A stretch of 45,704 nucleotides of DNA from an uncultured Erysipelotrichaceae bacterium (GTDB lineage Bacteria; Bacillota_I; Bacilli_A; Erysipelotrichales; Erysipelotrichaceae), in contig CANSQL010000019.1 of NCBI GenBank assembly GCA_947649125.1, positions 1 through 45,704 of the forward strand. The letters are read 5' to 3'. Positions 24,021 to 32,613 of the stretch are shown here, piece by piece. Numbering within the stretch: the stretch's first letter is position 1; each line of letters opens with the position of its first letter. A program made the translations under genes and the position numbers. A model generated the notes under the pieces. It had not been told where the DNA came from. It saw nothing but the letters and a program-made list of their open reading frames with translations, and ran no database searches.

Positions 24021-24733
24021 GGTAAGCTCCTTTCCGCTGTTTGTATCAGCTTTTCGATTTCCGATGAATATTGAAAGCGGTAGTGTCCGTTGATTCCTTT
24101 TAAAAACTGTTCCCGAGCCAAGCAGTCTTCCTTCAGCTTCGGCAAGCCGCCGTTATGAAGCAAAAACGGAACACCGCTTTGATTTCGTACATCTGACAGA
24201 ATACCGATATGTCTGTTGCCGAAAACGACGATATCACCGGCCTGCCATTCCTCGATGTTACTTAAATCACAGGTCAGACTTTGTGCATAGCGCTCTAGGA
24301 ATACATGAATATTCGGCACACGGCGAAAGTCGATATTGGGATCGGGCTTTGCGATACGAGGATAACAGGCGGGACACTCTTGAATATCCGCATCGATCAT
24401 TGCCTTTAGATCATATCCTGCATCGCGAAACGCTCGCCAGATCAAGTCCGTACATACGCCTTGTGTATCAGGGGGATAGCCACCTTCATAATACACGCTT
24501 TGATAGGTCGGCTCTCGCTGTGCCTCTTTTTCGGCTCCGAGCCATAAATCGAGTGTATCATCGATTCCGTTCTCATTTTCATCATGTCCCGATGTCACAT
24601 ATGCAATATCGAAATCCGCATCACTGTATTGTCTATGCTCAATCAAATTATACAGATATAAGACCCATAGTACAATACTTAATGCCAAAATACACAGGAT
24701 TCCCAAAATCAAATTCAGCCGTTTTGATTTCAT
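24017..24733 (-). CDS. DUF1287 exported protein, possible cysteine peptidase/amidase fold
   Basis: A 238-residue protein with one N-terminal membrane helix (about 9-29) and an outside domain of the DUF1287 family. Conserved features are YYEGGYPPDTQGVCTDLIWRAF, with Cys and Asp as in NlpC/P60-like folds, and the His in GNRHIGILSD followed by HNGG. An EF-hand-like D-E-N-E-N-G-I-D-D stretch (about 51-59) may bind calcium. It overlaps mgtE and the SDR by 4 bases each. A wall-remodelling role is plausible but unproven. Confidence 0.82.
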   Translation of the reverse strand: MKSKRLNLILGILCILALSIVLWVLYLYNLIEHRQYSDADFDIAYVTSGHDENENGIDDTLDLWLGAEKEAQREPTYQSVYYEGGYPPDTQGVCTDLIWRAFRDAGYDLKAMIDADIQECPACYPRIAKPDPNIDFRRVPNIHVFLERYAQSLTCDLSNIEEWQAGDIVVFGNRHIGILSDVRNQSGVPFLLHNGGLPKLKEDCLAREQFLKGINGHYRFQYSSEIEKLIQTAERSLP

Positions 24734-26070
24734 AACAAATACGGCAGTGCCATCGTAGCCAAGCCGAGAAAAAACAAGAAGCCCAGTACATCAGTTACCG
24801 TCGTGACAAATACACCCGAGGCAAGTGCCGGATCGACATGACATTTTTCCAATAAAACAGGGATAAAGTAACCGGCAATATTGGCTAATATCATATTTAA
24901 AAACATCGCGACTCCGGTCACAAGACCGAACATCGGATTGCGCTCAAACAGCATTGCGCCTATCGCAATCAATACGCCGATCACAATGCCGCTGAATAAG
25001 CCGACGCCGACTTCCTTTGCCAATATGCTTACCGCATTTTCCTTTGTCAGCTCACCCAACGATAAACCGCGCACCACGATCGTAAGTGACTGTGTTCCGG
25101 CATTGCCGCCCATACCGGTAACGATCGGCATAATCGTTGCCAATGAAACGACCTGTGAAATCGTGCCTTCAAACAAGGAAATGACCGCTGCCGCCATGAC
25201 AGCCGTAAACAGATTGATCACAAGCCACGGCAAACGTGATTTCAATGATTCAAACAGCTGGGAATCGATGCGCTCCTCTTTGCCTACCTGACCCAGTCGG
25301 TTGATATCCTCTGTCGTTTCCTCTTGAATGACATCCATAATATCATCAACGGTAATAATCCCGAGCATATGATTTTCCTCATCCACGACCGGCATCATGA
25401 CAAAGCCATACTTTTCAAACTGCTTCCAAACCGCTTCCTGATCCTCATCATAGCGAACACTGATCACATTGGGATTGGTGATTTCAAGCATATTCGTATC
25501 AAAGGTACTGCTGACAATATCTCTGAGTGAAACTACGCCCTTCAGTACATTTTGACGATCGGTGACATACAGATAATATGCAGTTTCTCCGTCCGTATTT
25601 CGCTGTAAATATTCAAGTGTCTGGCGAACTGTATTTTTTGCGCGAATTGAAATAAACTCCGTTGTCATCAAGCCGCCTGCACTATCCTCATCATAGCACA
25701 TAAGCTCCTTGACATCCTGACGATCCTCACTGCTCAGCTTTGCCAAAAGCTCCTGCTGCTCCTCGTCTTCCAGCTCACCTAATAAATCCGTTACCTCATC
25801 ATTAGACATTTCCTCTAATATATGCTTTTGTTTGACATCGGAAAACAGCTTCAACAGCTCATATTTATCCTCGTCATCTTCTTCCTCAACGATATCGGCA
25901 ATTACCTCATCGGATAAATGCGCCAATAACGCCAAAGCAGAGTCCTCATTCTCATGAATCAAATCAAGAATAACGACCGGATGAATATCTGTAATTATCG
26001 CTTTGATTTCATCCTCGCTTCCGTGCAGAAGCAGCTGCTTCAATTCTTCATTTGTAATTTTACGCTTCAT
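24730..26070 (-). CDS. mgtE: Magnesium transporter MgtE
   Basis: A 446-residue MgtE channel for Mg2+ uptake. An acidic superhelical N-domain (about 1-125, with DIVEEEDDEDKYELL) is followed by two CBS domains (about 130-190 and 195-255), a plug helix and five transmembrane helices (about 275-446). The conserved pore region PIVTGMGGNAGTQSLTIVVRG is intact. In this family the N and CBS domains sense cytosolic Mg2+ and close the pore. ATG 26070 has GGGAGG 6 bases upstream, inside a hairpin that could hide it. It is the first gene of the mgtE-DUF1287-SDR-deoD-transglutaminase operon. Confidence 0.95.
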   Translation of the reverse strand: MKRKITNEELKQLLLHGSEDEIKAIITDIHPVVILDLIHENEDSALALLAHLSDEVIADIVEEEDDEDKYELLKLFSDVKQKHILEEMSNDEVTDLLGELEDEEQQELLAKLSSEDRQDVKELMCYDEDSAGGLMTTEFISIRAKNTVRQTLEYLQRNTDGETAYYLYVTDRQNVLKGVVSLRDIVSSTFDTNMLEITNPNVISVRYDEDQEAVWKQFEKYGFVMMPVVDEENHMLGIITVDDIMDVIQEETTEDINRLGQVGKEERIDSQLFESLKSRLPWLVINLFTAVMAAAVISLFEGTISQVVSLATIMPIVTGMGGNAGTQSLTIVVRGLSLGELTKENAVSILAKEVGVGLFSGIVIGVLIAIGAMLFERNPMFGLVTGVAMFLNMILANIAGYFIPVLLEKCHVDPALASGVFVTTVTDVLGFLFFLGLATMALPYLL

Positions 26071-26076
26071 AGTATT

Positions 26077-26126
26077 CCTCCCTTCGGAAGGATCCTACCG
26101 CTTGTCTTCAAGTGGTATGTGATCCT
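26077..26126 (-). promoter_or_regulatory. Two competing hairpins in the mgtE leader
   Basis: Hairpin A: AGGATC (26121-26126) pairs with GATCCT (26089-26094), enclosing ACC/GGT and CTTG/CAAG with an AAGA loop. Hairpin B: CCTTCC (26086-26091) pairs with the ribosome site GGGAGG (26077-26082) around a GAA loop. The two share the CCT bases, so they exclude each other: A leaves the ribosome site more open, B hides it. It does not match the M-box (ykoK) magnesium riboswitch consensus as I know it. Confidence 0.55.
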
Positions 26127-26166
26127 CATCTGCATTTCTTTCCGTTAAAGCATGCTTGGATTTCAC
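26095..26166 (-). CDS. Possible leader peptide upstream of mgtE (23 codons)
   Basis: A GTG-started frame of 23 codons, MKSKHALTERNADEDHIPLE followed by DKR and stop, has AGGTGG 6 bases upstream and ends 24 bases before mgtE. Its second half is acidic with a proline and it overlaps hairpin A. Enterobacterial Mg2+ transporter genes use acidic/proline leader peptides (MgtL type) to sense Mg2+, so this could be an unrelated analogue. It may also be a chance ORF. Confidence 0.35.
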   Translation of the reverse strand: MKSKHALTERNADEDHIPLEDKR

Positions 26167-26224
26167 AGTTACCACCTGCCCTTCCCTTCTATTTTATCAT
26201 ATTTTCAAGCAGCTTCCTATAAGC

Positions 26225-26256
26225 AAAAAAAGAAAGAGTAAATTGCGTTCTCTTTC
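26225..26256 (-). terminator. Terminator of the ClpC-like gene
   Basis: GAAAGAG/CTCTTTC stem with a 7-base T-run on the minus strand, overlapping the stop codon of the gene. Confidence 0.8.
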
Positions 26257-28192
26257 AATTTGAATGAATCATTCCGAAGCGCAGCATTTTTAAGGCATGC
26301 GTTAAAGTATCAGCCTGTGACAGTGCATTTTTCAGCATCGTCATATCCGGTATTCTGCGCCAGTTTTTTGTTTCCTGTCGTAATATCGAAAGCTTGGCAT
26401 TTTCATCAAGTGCTTCAAAACAGAAGATTTCATCAAAGATTTCCATAAATTCCTTACCGAGCTGTTTCTCCAACAGCTGTTCATAGGTCTGATTTTCCGC
26501 AAAGCGAAGTGTATTTTGAGCGACAAGCTTAAAATCACCGCTCATGATAATAATCGAATGACGTAAATCGATTTTCTGATTTTGAATTTCGATAAAGCCC
26601 TTACTGATCGACTGTCTTAAAAACTGCAGCGTATTTAAGGAAGCAGTATGCAGATTGGCAATATGAATCGTTGTATACGGATTATGCTTGATTTTAGATA
26701 AAACATGCGGCAAGGAGCTTTCCATTGTGCTGATATCAAGCTCTAACAGCTCCTCTTGATTAAAATACGCACGAGTGAATTCCTTCATGACTGTTTTCTT
26801 ACCGCAGCAGGAATCACCGCAAAACAGCCATACGCCTAAAGGTCGATCACAGATAACTCCCTGTTCGATCCATGACAACTGGCGCATCAATCGCTCAATG
26901 ATCGAGCGCTGCGCAACAATGCGTTCCTCTAAGCGATGTCTTACGGCACACAAGCGATCGTTAGATTCTAACGGAATCGCTGTCAGCTGTTCAATGACCT
27001 TACGCACAATGCCGTCATCAACGGTTTTATCCTCTAAACGCTTCGCATGTACACAGGATAGATCAAGCACATCGATTGCCTTATCGGGAAATTTACGCTG
27101 CGGCATATAGTAATCACAGTATTCAATCATCTGATGGACGATTTTCTGCGGAATCGTTACTTGATGAAATGATTCGTATTCATCAATTTTACTGATGATC
27201 ATCGTTTCACAGGTCAGCTTATCAGGCTCCTTCACATGAATGATTTGAAAGCGCCGCTCTAAGGCTCGATCCTTTTCGATGTATTTTTCATATTCATCTA
27301 AGGTCGTTGCGCCGATGCACTTGATTACACCGCGAGCCAAATACGGCTTTAATACGCTTGATACATCAATACTTCCTTCACTTTTTCCGGCACCGATCAT
27401 CTGATGAATTTCATCGATAAACAAAATCACATTCGGATGCTTTTCCAGTGTTTGAATCAAGTTCTGTATCTTTTCCTCAAAATCACCGCGATATTTTGTA
27501 CCTGCGACAAGAGAATTCAAATGCAGCTCATAAATCACTGCGTTTTGAAGTTCCTCACTTACCTGCTTTTCGGCAATCATTCCCGCTAATTTTTCAACCA
27601 AAGCGGTTTTACCGACACCGGGCTCGCCGATTAACAGCGGATTTGCCTTTTCTTTGCGCGATAAAACGGAAATCATAAGCTCCAGCTCTTGGTTTCTGCC
27701 GACGATATCACGATTGTTTTTACATGTATTCAAATTACGCAGCTCCGCAATTTTATCAAGCTCGCTTGTTTCACTTCCGCCCAGCTCAAGCTGCAGCTCC
27801 TTTAAATCCACATCGTATCGCAAAAGAATTTCATTTGCGACACAGCTGTCTGTTTTTAACAGTGCCAATGCGAGCATATCGGCGGTAATTGCATTCTGCT
27901 TTTGTTCCTGCATCTGTTTATGACTGCGCTCTAAAATATCATCAACGACCTGTGTGACCTGAATTTCCTTGATGCTTTTTTCACGCAGACCGAAAAGCAC
28001 CATCAGATCCTCTTTCAGCTGATAATAATAAATTCCCTGCTTCGCCAGTATCTTAGCGAAATTGGTGGTTGTATCCTTTAAAAGTGCCAATAATACATGC
28101 TCACTTCCCACATAATTATTGCCCATATCTTTTGCCTCATTGGCAGCGTCCTTCATAATCAATGATACTTGTTTGTGAAAGCGATATTTCAT
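26255..28192 (-). CDS. ClpC-like Hsp100 ATPase with inactive second ATPase domain
   Basis: About 645 residues, versus about 810 for ClpC. A Clp N-domain (1-140, [12 protein letters not shown]) leads to an intact first AAA+ module: Walker [10 protein letters not shown], Walker [10 protein letters not shown], and [19 protein letters not shown] with sensor and Arg finger. There is no clear coiled-coil M domain. The second module keeps a Walker A-like GDSCCGKKT but Walker B reads TTIHIANLH instead of LLDEIEKAH, the sensor Asn is lost (IIMSGD), and the usual LNRIDEI is EIFDEI. It is therefore probably a remodeller driven by ring 1 only. No ClpP-docking loop was recognised. ATG 28192 lies 10 bases after AAAGGAG; GTG 28201 is too close to it. 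Confidence 0.82.
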   Translation of the reverse strand: MKYRFHKQVSLIMKDAANEAKDMGNNYVGSEHVLLALLKDTTTNFAKILAKQGIYYYQLKEDLMVLFGLREKSIKEIQVTQVVDDILERSHKQMQEQKQNAITADMLALALLKTDSCVANEILLRYDVDLKELQLELGGSETSELDKIAELRNLNTCKNNRDIVGRNQELELMISVLSRKEKANPLLIGEPGVGKTALVEKLAGMIAEKQVSEELQNAVIYELHLNSLVAGTKYRGDFEEKIQNLIQTLEKHPNVILFIDEIHQMIGAGKSEGSIDVSSVLKPYLARGVIKCIGATTLDEYEKYIEKDRALERRFQIIHVKEPDKLTCETMIISKIDEYESFHQVTIPQKIVHQMIEYCDYYMPQRKFPDKAIDVLDLSCVHAKRLEDKTVDDGIVRKVIEQLTAIPLESNDRLCAVRHRLEERIVAQRSIIERLMRQLSWIEQGVICDRPLGVWLFCGDSCCGKKTVMKEFTRAYFNQEELLELDISTMESSLPHVLSKIKHNPYTTIHIANLHTASLNTLQFLRQSISKGFIEIQNQKIDLRHSIIIMSGDFKLVAQNTLRFAENQTYEQLLEKQLGKEFMEIFDEIFCFEALDENAKLSILRQETKNWRRIPDMTMLKNALSQADTLTHALKMLRFGMIHSN

Positions 28193-28358
28193 CTTACACA
28201 CACTCCTTTCATGCTATTACTAGCATATGAAAAAAGCGGTTGTGATATCCGAAAAATCGGTTTTCTTTTGATTTGTGATCCATGACAAACTGTAATCAGC
28301 GTTTTTTCCTTCCGTAAATTTCCTTTTTTGTATCATCATGACGAATACTCGTGCTGCA

Positions 28359-28383
28359 TAAAAAAAGTGCAGTGAGCCTGCAC
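28359..28383 (-). terminator. Terminator of the patatin gene
   Basis: GTGCAG-GCTCA-CTGCAC followed by seven T on the minus strand, a few bases after the stop. The remaining 28202-28358 is the upstream region of the ClpC-like gene; I see no CtsR or CIRCE operator in it. Confidence 0.85.
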
Positions 28384-28385
28384 CG

Positions 28386-29354
28386 TTACAATATGCTTCG
28401 ATACGTTTGTTTCCAGCGATTGAAATTCCAATGTTTCAAGAAATGTTCAACGGCATCAATACCGTTTTGATAGAGTGCTTCACTTTCAGCTTGTGTAATA
28501 TCAAAATCCGTTGTGCTGATTTTCTTTGCTTCACCGTTGATTTGAATCGCAGATGAAATGAGTATGGAGCGATCACGATCTCCCTTCGCTTTTTCTGTTT
28601 GTTCATTATCATAGGCATCCAAAAGCGTGGAGATAATCAGCTTAACATAATCGATAATATTCTCACAAGGCTTGATGCAGACAGGACAGGAAGCACTGCT
28701 TTGAAACTTAAAGCCGAAGGTCGGAATCAGCGGTGCTTTTTTACCGTCGTCTAACAGATTAATCGGATAGTTGCTTAATAAGCCGCCGTCTACCAAATAA
28801 TGAGGAACACCGTTAGTATCCTTTAATACATACGGCTCATAGAAAATCGGAATACTCATGCTCATTCTTACTGCCTTCGCAATCGGAAAAGAATCGATAT
28901 CGATATGAAACTTACGCAAATCCTGCGGCATCACAAGTAATTCCTGAGTTGTTAAATCGACCGTTGTAACCTGCAGACGATAGCTGCCGTCCGCTGTCTT
29001 GACATCACGAAAGCAAGCGGCATGCTTTTTCATCAGCAAATCATTGAGCCATTGCTCCAAATACTGTGCACTGTAAATACCGTAATGAAGCAATACGCTC
29101 AAAAGCTTGCCTGTGGTTCCTAAGCGGTCCAGCAAATCCGTCTGCTTAAATTTCATATAATCGAGTGATTTCATGAGCTGTGCCATTTCCTCACCGTGAT
29201 AATCGGCCGCAATCAGCGCTGCTACGATGGCACCCGCACTGGAGCCTGCCACACGCTCAAAGCGATAGCCGGCCTGCTCCAGCGCATGTACGGCACCGAC
29301 ATGACCGATCCCCTTGACGCCTCCCCCTTCTAAAACGCCGTTACAACGCAGCAT
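28386..29354 (-). CDS. Patatin-like phospholipase
   Basis: About 322 residues of the patatin/RssA family, Ser-Asp lipid acyl hydrolases. The oxyanion loop is GGGVKGIGHVGAV, the nucleophile Ser lies in GSSAG, and the catalytic Asp in LVDGGLLSNYP. A C-x-x-C pair (ASCPVCIKPC) in the second half is unusual and might bind metal. The start is uncertain: ATG 29354 is the start that lies after the terminator of the upstream gene; the in-frame GTG 29399 lies inside that hairpin. The substrate is unknown. Confidence 0.85.
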   Translation of the reverse strand: MLRCNGVLEGGGVKGIGHVGAVHALEQAGYRFERVAGSSAGAIVAALIAADYHGEEMAQLMKSLDYMKFKQTDLLDRLGTTGKLLSVLLHYGIYSAQYLEQWLNDLLMKKHAACFRDVKTADGSYRLQVTTVDLTTQELLVMPQDLRKFHIDIDSFPIAKAVRMSMSIPIFYEPYVLKDTNGVPHYLVDGGLLSNYPINLLDDGKKAPLIPTFGFKFQSSASCPVCIKPCENIIDYVKLIISTLLDAYDNEQTEKAKGDRDRSILISSAIQINGEAKKISTTDFDITQAESEALYQNGIDAVEHFLKHWNFNRWKQTYRSIL

Positions 29355-29384
29355 TTTCCTCACCCGCTTTATTCTATGTAAAAG

Positions 29385-29409
29385 CTGTGCTTTTGTCACT
29401 AAAACACAG
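29385..29409 (-). terminator. Terminator of the GroEL-like gene
   Basis: CTGTGTTTT pairs with AAAAGCACAG over about 9 bp with one wobble, followed by CTTTTA. The T-run is short. Confidence 0.55.
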
Positions 29410-29428
29410 CCTTTTTGTTTCTGTTTTT

Positions 29429-30991
29429 TTATTGTGTTAAGATCGCAACATCACAGCGAATCAAAAGTCCCGCTACCGATACGGCATTGTGGAGCGCCTG
29501 AATGACGACCTTTGCCGGATCGACGACACCTCGACTACGCAGATCGCACCATTCCTGCCGCCATACGTCATATCCGATATTCATATCCAAGCTCAGCTGC
29601 TTCTCCAGCATTTCCACCGGATTTTCATCGTTATTCTCCATCAGCTGCAGAAACGGTCTGAGAATAGCGGTAAAGACACATCGAATGCCTGCCTCCTGAT
29701 CCTTTGATTTTTCCTGAATCAACGGCAACAGACTGCGATAGCACTGTAAAAACATCAATCCGCCGCCCGCAACGACACCGTCTTCCATTGCCGCAAAGCC
29801 CGCCTGCAGTGCATCCTCACAGCGCATCCGCTTTTCCTCGATTTCGCCCTTGGTATAGCCGCCGATTTCAAGCACTGCGATTTTTCCCTCTAAGCGGGCA
29901 ATGCGCTTATGGACTTGTGCGATATCATAAGCGGCACTTAAGGCAGGAAGCTGCTTTTTTAACACTTCTATTCTTTCTGCTGTTTTTGGATTCGCACCGA
30001 CAAATAGCTGAATCGAATGCTTACGCACGATGATTTCCCTTGCGCTGCCCAATTCCTTTACACTGACCTCGCTTAATTCACGCCCTAACTCCTTGATACA
30101 GGCACTTCCCTGCGTGACCAAGGCCAAGTCCTCTAATAAATCCTGTTGATAGGAACCGAAGGAAGGAGCCTTTAACAGGGCAAGCTGACATTTCTTTTGC
30201 ATATGCAGTAAAATGAGCTGTGTCAATACCTCATTGTCGATATCCTCACAAAACAGAATCAGTGCTCTGTGCTCATGAATCGCATACGCTAAGAAATGTT
30301 CGATTTGCGACAGTGAATCTATCGTTTCATTGCTGATCAGAAGCAAAGGATTTTTATAGCTGCAGCTGAGCGTGTCCTGTGCTAAAAAATACGGCGACAA
30401 TAAGGAAGCTGAAAATTCCATTCCCTCTTGAATTCTCAGCTTGCTTTCATAGGAGCGCCCCTGTTCACAAATGATGCAGCGTGAATCATTGACTTCTTTC
30501 AAGGCCTGCGCAATCAAAGCACCGATTTCCTCTGATTTTGCGCTGATGGAAGCAATCTGAGCCAAGCTTTCATACGTATCGATTTTTTTCGCATGCGCAA
30601 TAATAAAATCCTCGATCATCGAAGCGGCATATTCCATACCGCTCACAAATGCCTTGGCAACGCCGCCCTCTTCCATATAGCGAAAGCCCTGCTTCAACAG
30701 CTCATAGGCAAGCAGAATACTTGTCGTTGTACCGTCTCCGCTCGTTTCATTTGTTTTCACCGCACTGTCCAATATGATTTTCATTCCCATTTGTTCATAG
30801 GGATTTTGAACCTGAAGCGATTTCGCAATGCTTATACCGTCATTTGTGATACAAGGCAGACCCTTTTCCTTTTGAATCACCGCATGACGACCGCAGGGTC
30901 CCAAGGTTCCCTTAACGCTTTCCATCAACAGCTCAGCGCCTCTTAATAAGCGATCGCGTGCCTCCTTTTGAAATAGTATACCGGTTTCCAT
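29429..30991 (-). CDS. Divergent stand-alone GroEL-like chaperonin
   Basis: A 520-residue group I chaperonin homologue. The equatorial ATP site is recognisable: TLGPCGRHAVIQK, ITNDGISIAKS and the catalytic GDGTTTS. AGFAAMEDGVVAGGG corresponds to the conserved A-A-V-E-E-G-I-V-P-G-G-G of GroEL. Differences from housekeeping GroEL (about 540 residues) are a strongly diverged apical domain, many extra cysteines (CICEQG, LSCSY, KCQL, WCDLR) and no C-terminal Gly-Gly-Met tail; it ends RCDVAILTQ. No groES lies next to it. It is likely an accessory chaperonin alongside a normal GroESL elsewhere. ATG 30991 has GGGAGG 6 bases upstream. Confidence 0.85.
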   Translation of the reverse strand: METGILFQKEARDRLLRGAELLMESVKGTLGPCGRHAVIQKEKGLPCITNDGISIAKSLQVQNPYEQMGMKIILDSAVKTNETSGDGTTTSILLAYELLKQGFRYMEEGGVAKAFVSGMEYAASMIEDFIIAHAKKIDTYESLAQIASISAKSEEIGALIAQALKEVNDSRCIICEQGRSYESKLRIQEGMEFSASLLSPYFLAQDTLSCSYKNPLLLISNETIDSLSQIEHFLAYAIHEHRALILFCEDIDNEVLTQLILLHMQKKCQLALLKAPSFGSYQQDLLEDLALVTQGSACIKELGRELSEVSVKELGSAREIIVRKHSIQLFVGANPKTAERIEVLKKQLPALSAAYDIAQVHKRIARLEGKIAVLEIGGYTKGEIEEKRMRCEDALQAGFAAMEDGVVAGGGLMFLQCYRSLLPLIQEKSKDQEAGIRCVFTAILRPFLQLMENNDENPVEMLEKQLSLDMNIGYDVWRQEWCDLRSRGVVDPAKVVIQALHNAVSVAGLLIRCDVAILTQ

Positions 30992-31009
30992 AGTCAGCCT
31001 CCCATAAAA

Positions 31010-31046
31010 AAATATCTGCCCTACATTGTATGACAGAATATTTTTT
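31010..31046 (-). terminator. Terminator of cls
   Basis: An imperfect AAAAATATTCTG/CAGATATTTTT stem followed by T on the minus strand, between the cardiolipin synthase stop and the GroEL-like gene. Confidence 0.55.
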
Positions 31047-31054
31047 ATTATGTA

Positions 31055-32596
31055 TTAAAGCATCGGTGCGAACAAATTCAGAATTGCCCGAAGCATTTTT
31101 ACAAGCAGTCTTGTATTCGCACATTCCTCTATTGTTACCTCATGGCTTAATGCCAATGTCTTTATGTAATCCTCTTTTAATTCATCAACGACACGACTGC
31201 GATAGAACCATACACCGCATTCATAATGCAGGTAATAGGAGCGATAATCCATATTGATCGTACCGACAACCGCCATCTTATCATCGACCACAAAGGTTTT
31301 CGCATGGACAAAGCCCGGCGTATATTCATAAATCTTAACTCCTGCGTTTAATAAATCACGATAGCTTCCGCGAGTCAATTCAAATACATAACGCTTATCG
31401 GGAATATGCGGAACTAAAATACGCACATCGATACCGTTTTTCGCCGCAAGCGTTAAGGCTGTTTTCGTTTCACTGTCAATGATCAAATACGGTGTAGACG
31501 CATACACATAGCGATTGGCACCGTTGATCATATTGATATGCGTGCTCTCTCCGACATTTTCATCATCGGTCGGACTGTCTGAATACGGCTGTACAAGCCC
31601 GTCGTCGCTGATATGTTCAAAGCTTCCTTCAGGGGCACGGAATTGATGAAAATCCTCTTTTTCCTTTTCATCATAATTCCAAAATTGTAAAAACATCAGT
31701 GTCAAGCTCCAAACAGCTTCTCCCTTCAACATAACGGCACAATCCTTCCAGTGCCCGAAGCGCTCCTTTACGTTGATATATTCATCGGCAAGATTAACAC
31801 CGCCCGTCATACCGACCTTGCCGTCAATCACAAGAATTTTGCGGTGATCGCGATTATTCATCTGCATCGCCAAGCGCGGCTTAAACGGATTGAATACTTT
31901 GCATTTGATTCCTAAACGACGCATTTTTTCATCATAATGATCGCTCAGCTTTCCGATACAACCGGCATCGTCATACATCAAGCGCACATCGACTCCCTGT
32001 TGTACCTTATCGCATAAAATATCCAATATCGAATTCCACATGAGGCCTTCCTCAATGATGAAATATTCTAAAAAGATGAATTTTTCAGCCTTTTTCAATT
32101 CCTCCAGCATCGCATGAAACTTATCCTCACCTAACGGAAAAAAGGTCGTTTCGGTTTTATGATACAGCGGAAAGCTTGCGTTCTCCCATAAATATTTGGC
32201 CTGCTTATGGGCAATCGGATCAAGGCTTTCCAATTCACTCATCAATCGATCCTCTTGATAAATGAGTCCCTGTCTGTTTTCATGCGATTCATGGTCGCGC
32301 CGCTGTAATGCCTTAGGAACTTTCTGACCGCCGAACAGCGCATAAATCAAGCCGCCGAAAATCGGAACCGTCATAAGCAATATGACCCATGCCAGCTTAT
32401 ATGACGGATTTTCATTCTTATCAAGAATATAAATGCTCATAATAAAGCTTAAGCCGGTTAAACAGATATTGATTATGAAGAAATATTCACTTAAGCTGAT
32501 AATCAGACCAAGTAAAAAACCGAGCTGTATCAAAATCAATACAGTTACGATAAACATTTTACTTGTGAAAAATCGAATCACTTTCTTCATATTCAT
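31055..32596 (-). CDS. cls: Cardiolipin synthase
   Basis: Phospholipase-D superfamily cardiolipin synthase, about 513 residues, the usual length. Two N-terminal membrane helices (about 15-55), a PLDc_N segment, then two HKD motifs: HRKILVIDGK with GGVNLADEY, and HAKTFVVDDK with GTINMDYRS. It joins two phosphatidylglycerols to make cardiolipin. The frame starts at GTG 32608, but ATG 32596 or 32590 are better placed relative to AAAGAG, so the exact start is open. It follows the M28-like gene by only a few bases, suggesting cotranscription. Confidence 0.93.
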   Translation of the reverse strand: MNMKKVIRFFTSKMFIVTVLILIQLGFLLGLIISLSEYFFIINICLTGLSFIMSIYILDKNENPSYKLAWVILLMTVPIFGGLIYALFGGQKVPKALQRRDHESHENRQGLIYQEDRLMSELESLDPIAHKQAKYLWENASFPLYHKTETTFFPLGEDKFHAMLEELKKAEKFIFLEYFIIEEGLMWNSILDILCDKVQQGVDVRLMYDDAGCIGKLSDHYDEKMRRLGIKCKVFNPFKPRLAMQMNNRDHRKILVIDGKVGMTGGVNLADEYINVKERFGHWKDCAVMLKGEAVWSLTLMFLQFWNYDEKEKEDFHQFRAPEGSFEHISDDGLVQPYSDSPTDDENVGESTHINMINGANRYVYASTPYLIIDSETKTALTLAAKNGIDVRILVPHIPDKRYVFELTRGSYRDLLNAGVKIYEYTPGFVHAKTFVVDDKMAVVGTINMDYRSYYLHYECGVWFYRSRVVDELKEDYIKTLALSHEVTIEECANTRLLVKMLRAILNLFAPML

Positions 32597-32613
32597 AAGC
32601 TGTAACACTCTTT

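Noticed and set aside
26071..26254. M-box (ykoK) magnesium riboswitch before mgtE
   Set aside because: The conserved M-box blocks could not be found on the minus strand; only short hairpins and a mini-ORF are present.
28193..28385. CtsR or CIRCE heat-shock operator upstream of the ClpC-like gene
   Set aside because: No GGTCAAA heptad repeats and no TTAGCACTC-N9-GAGTGCTAA element could be seen here or before the GroEL-like gene.
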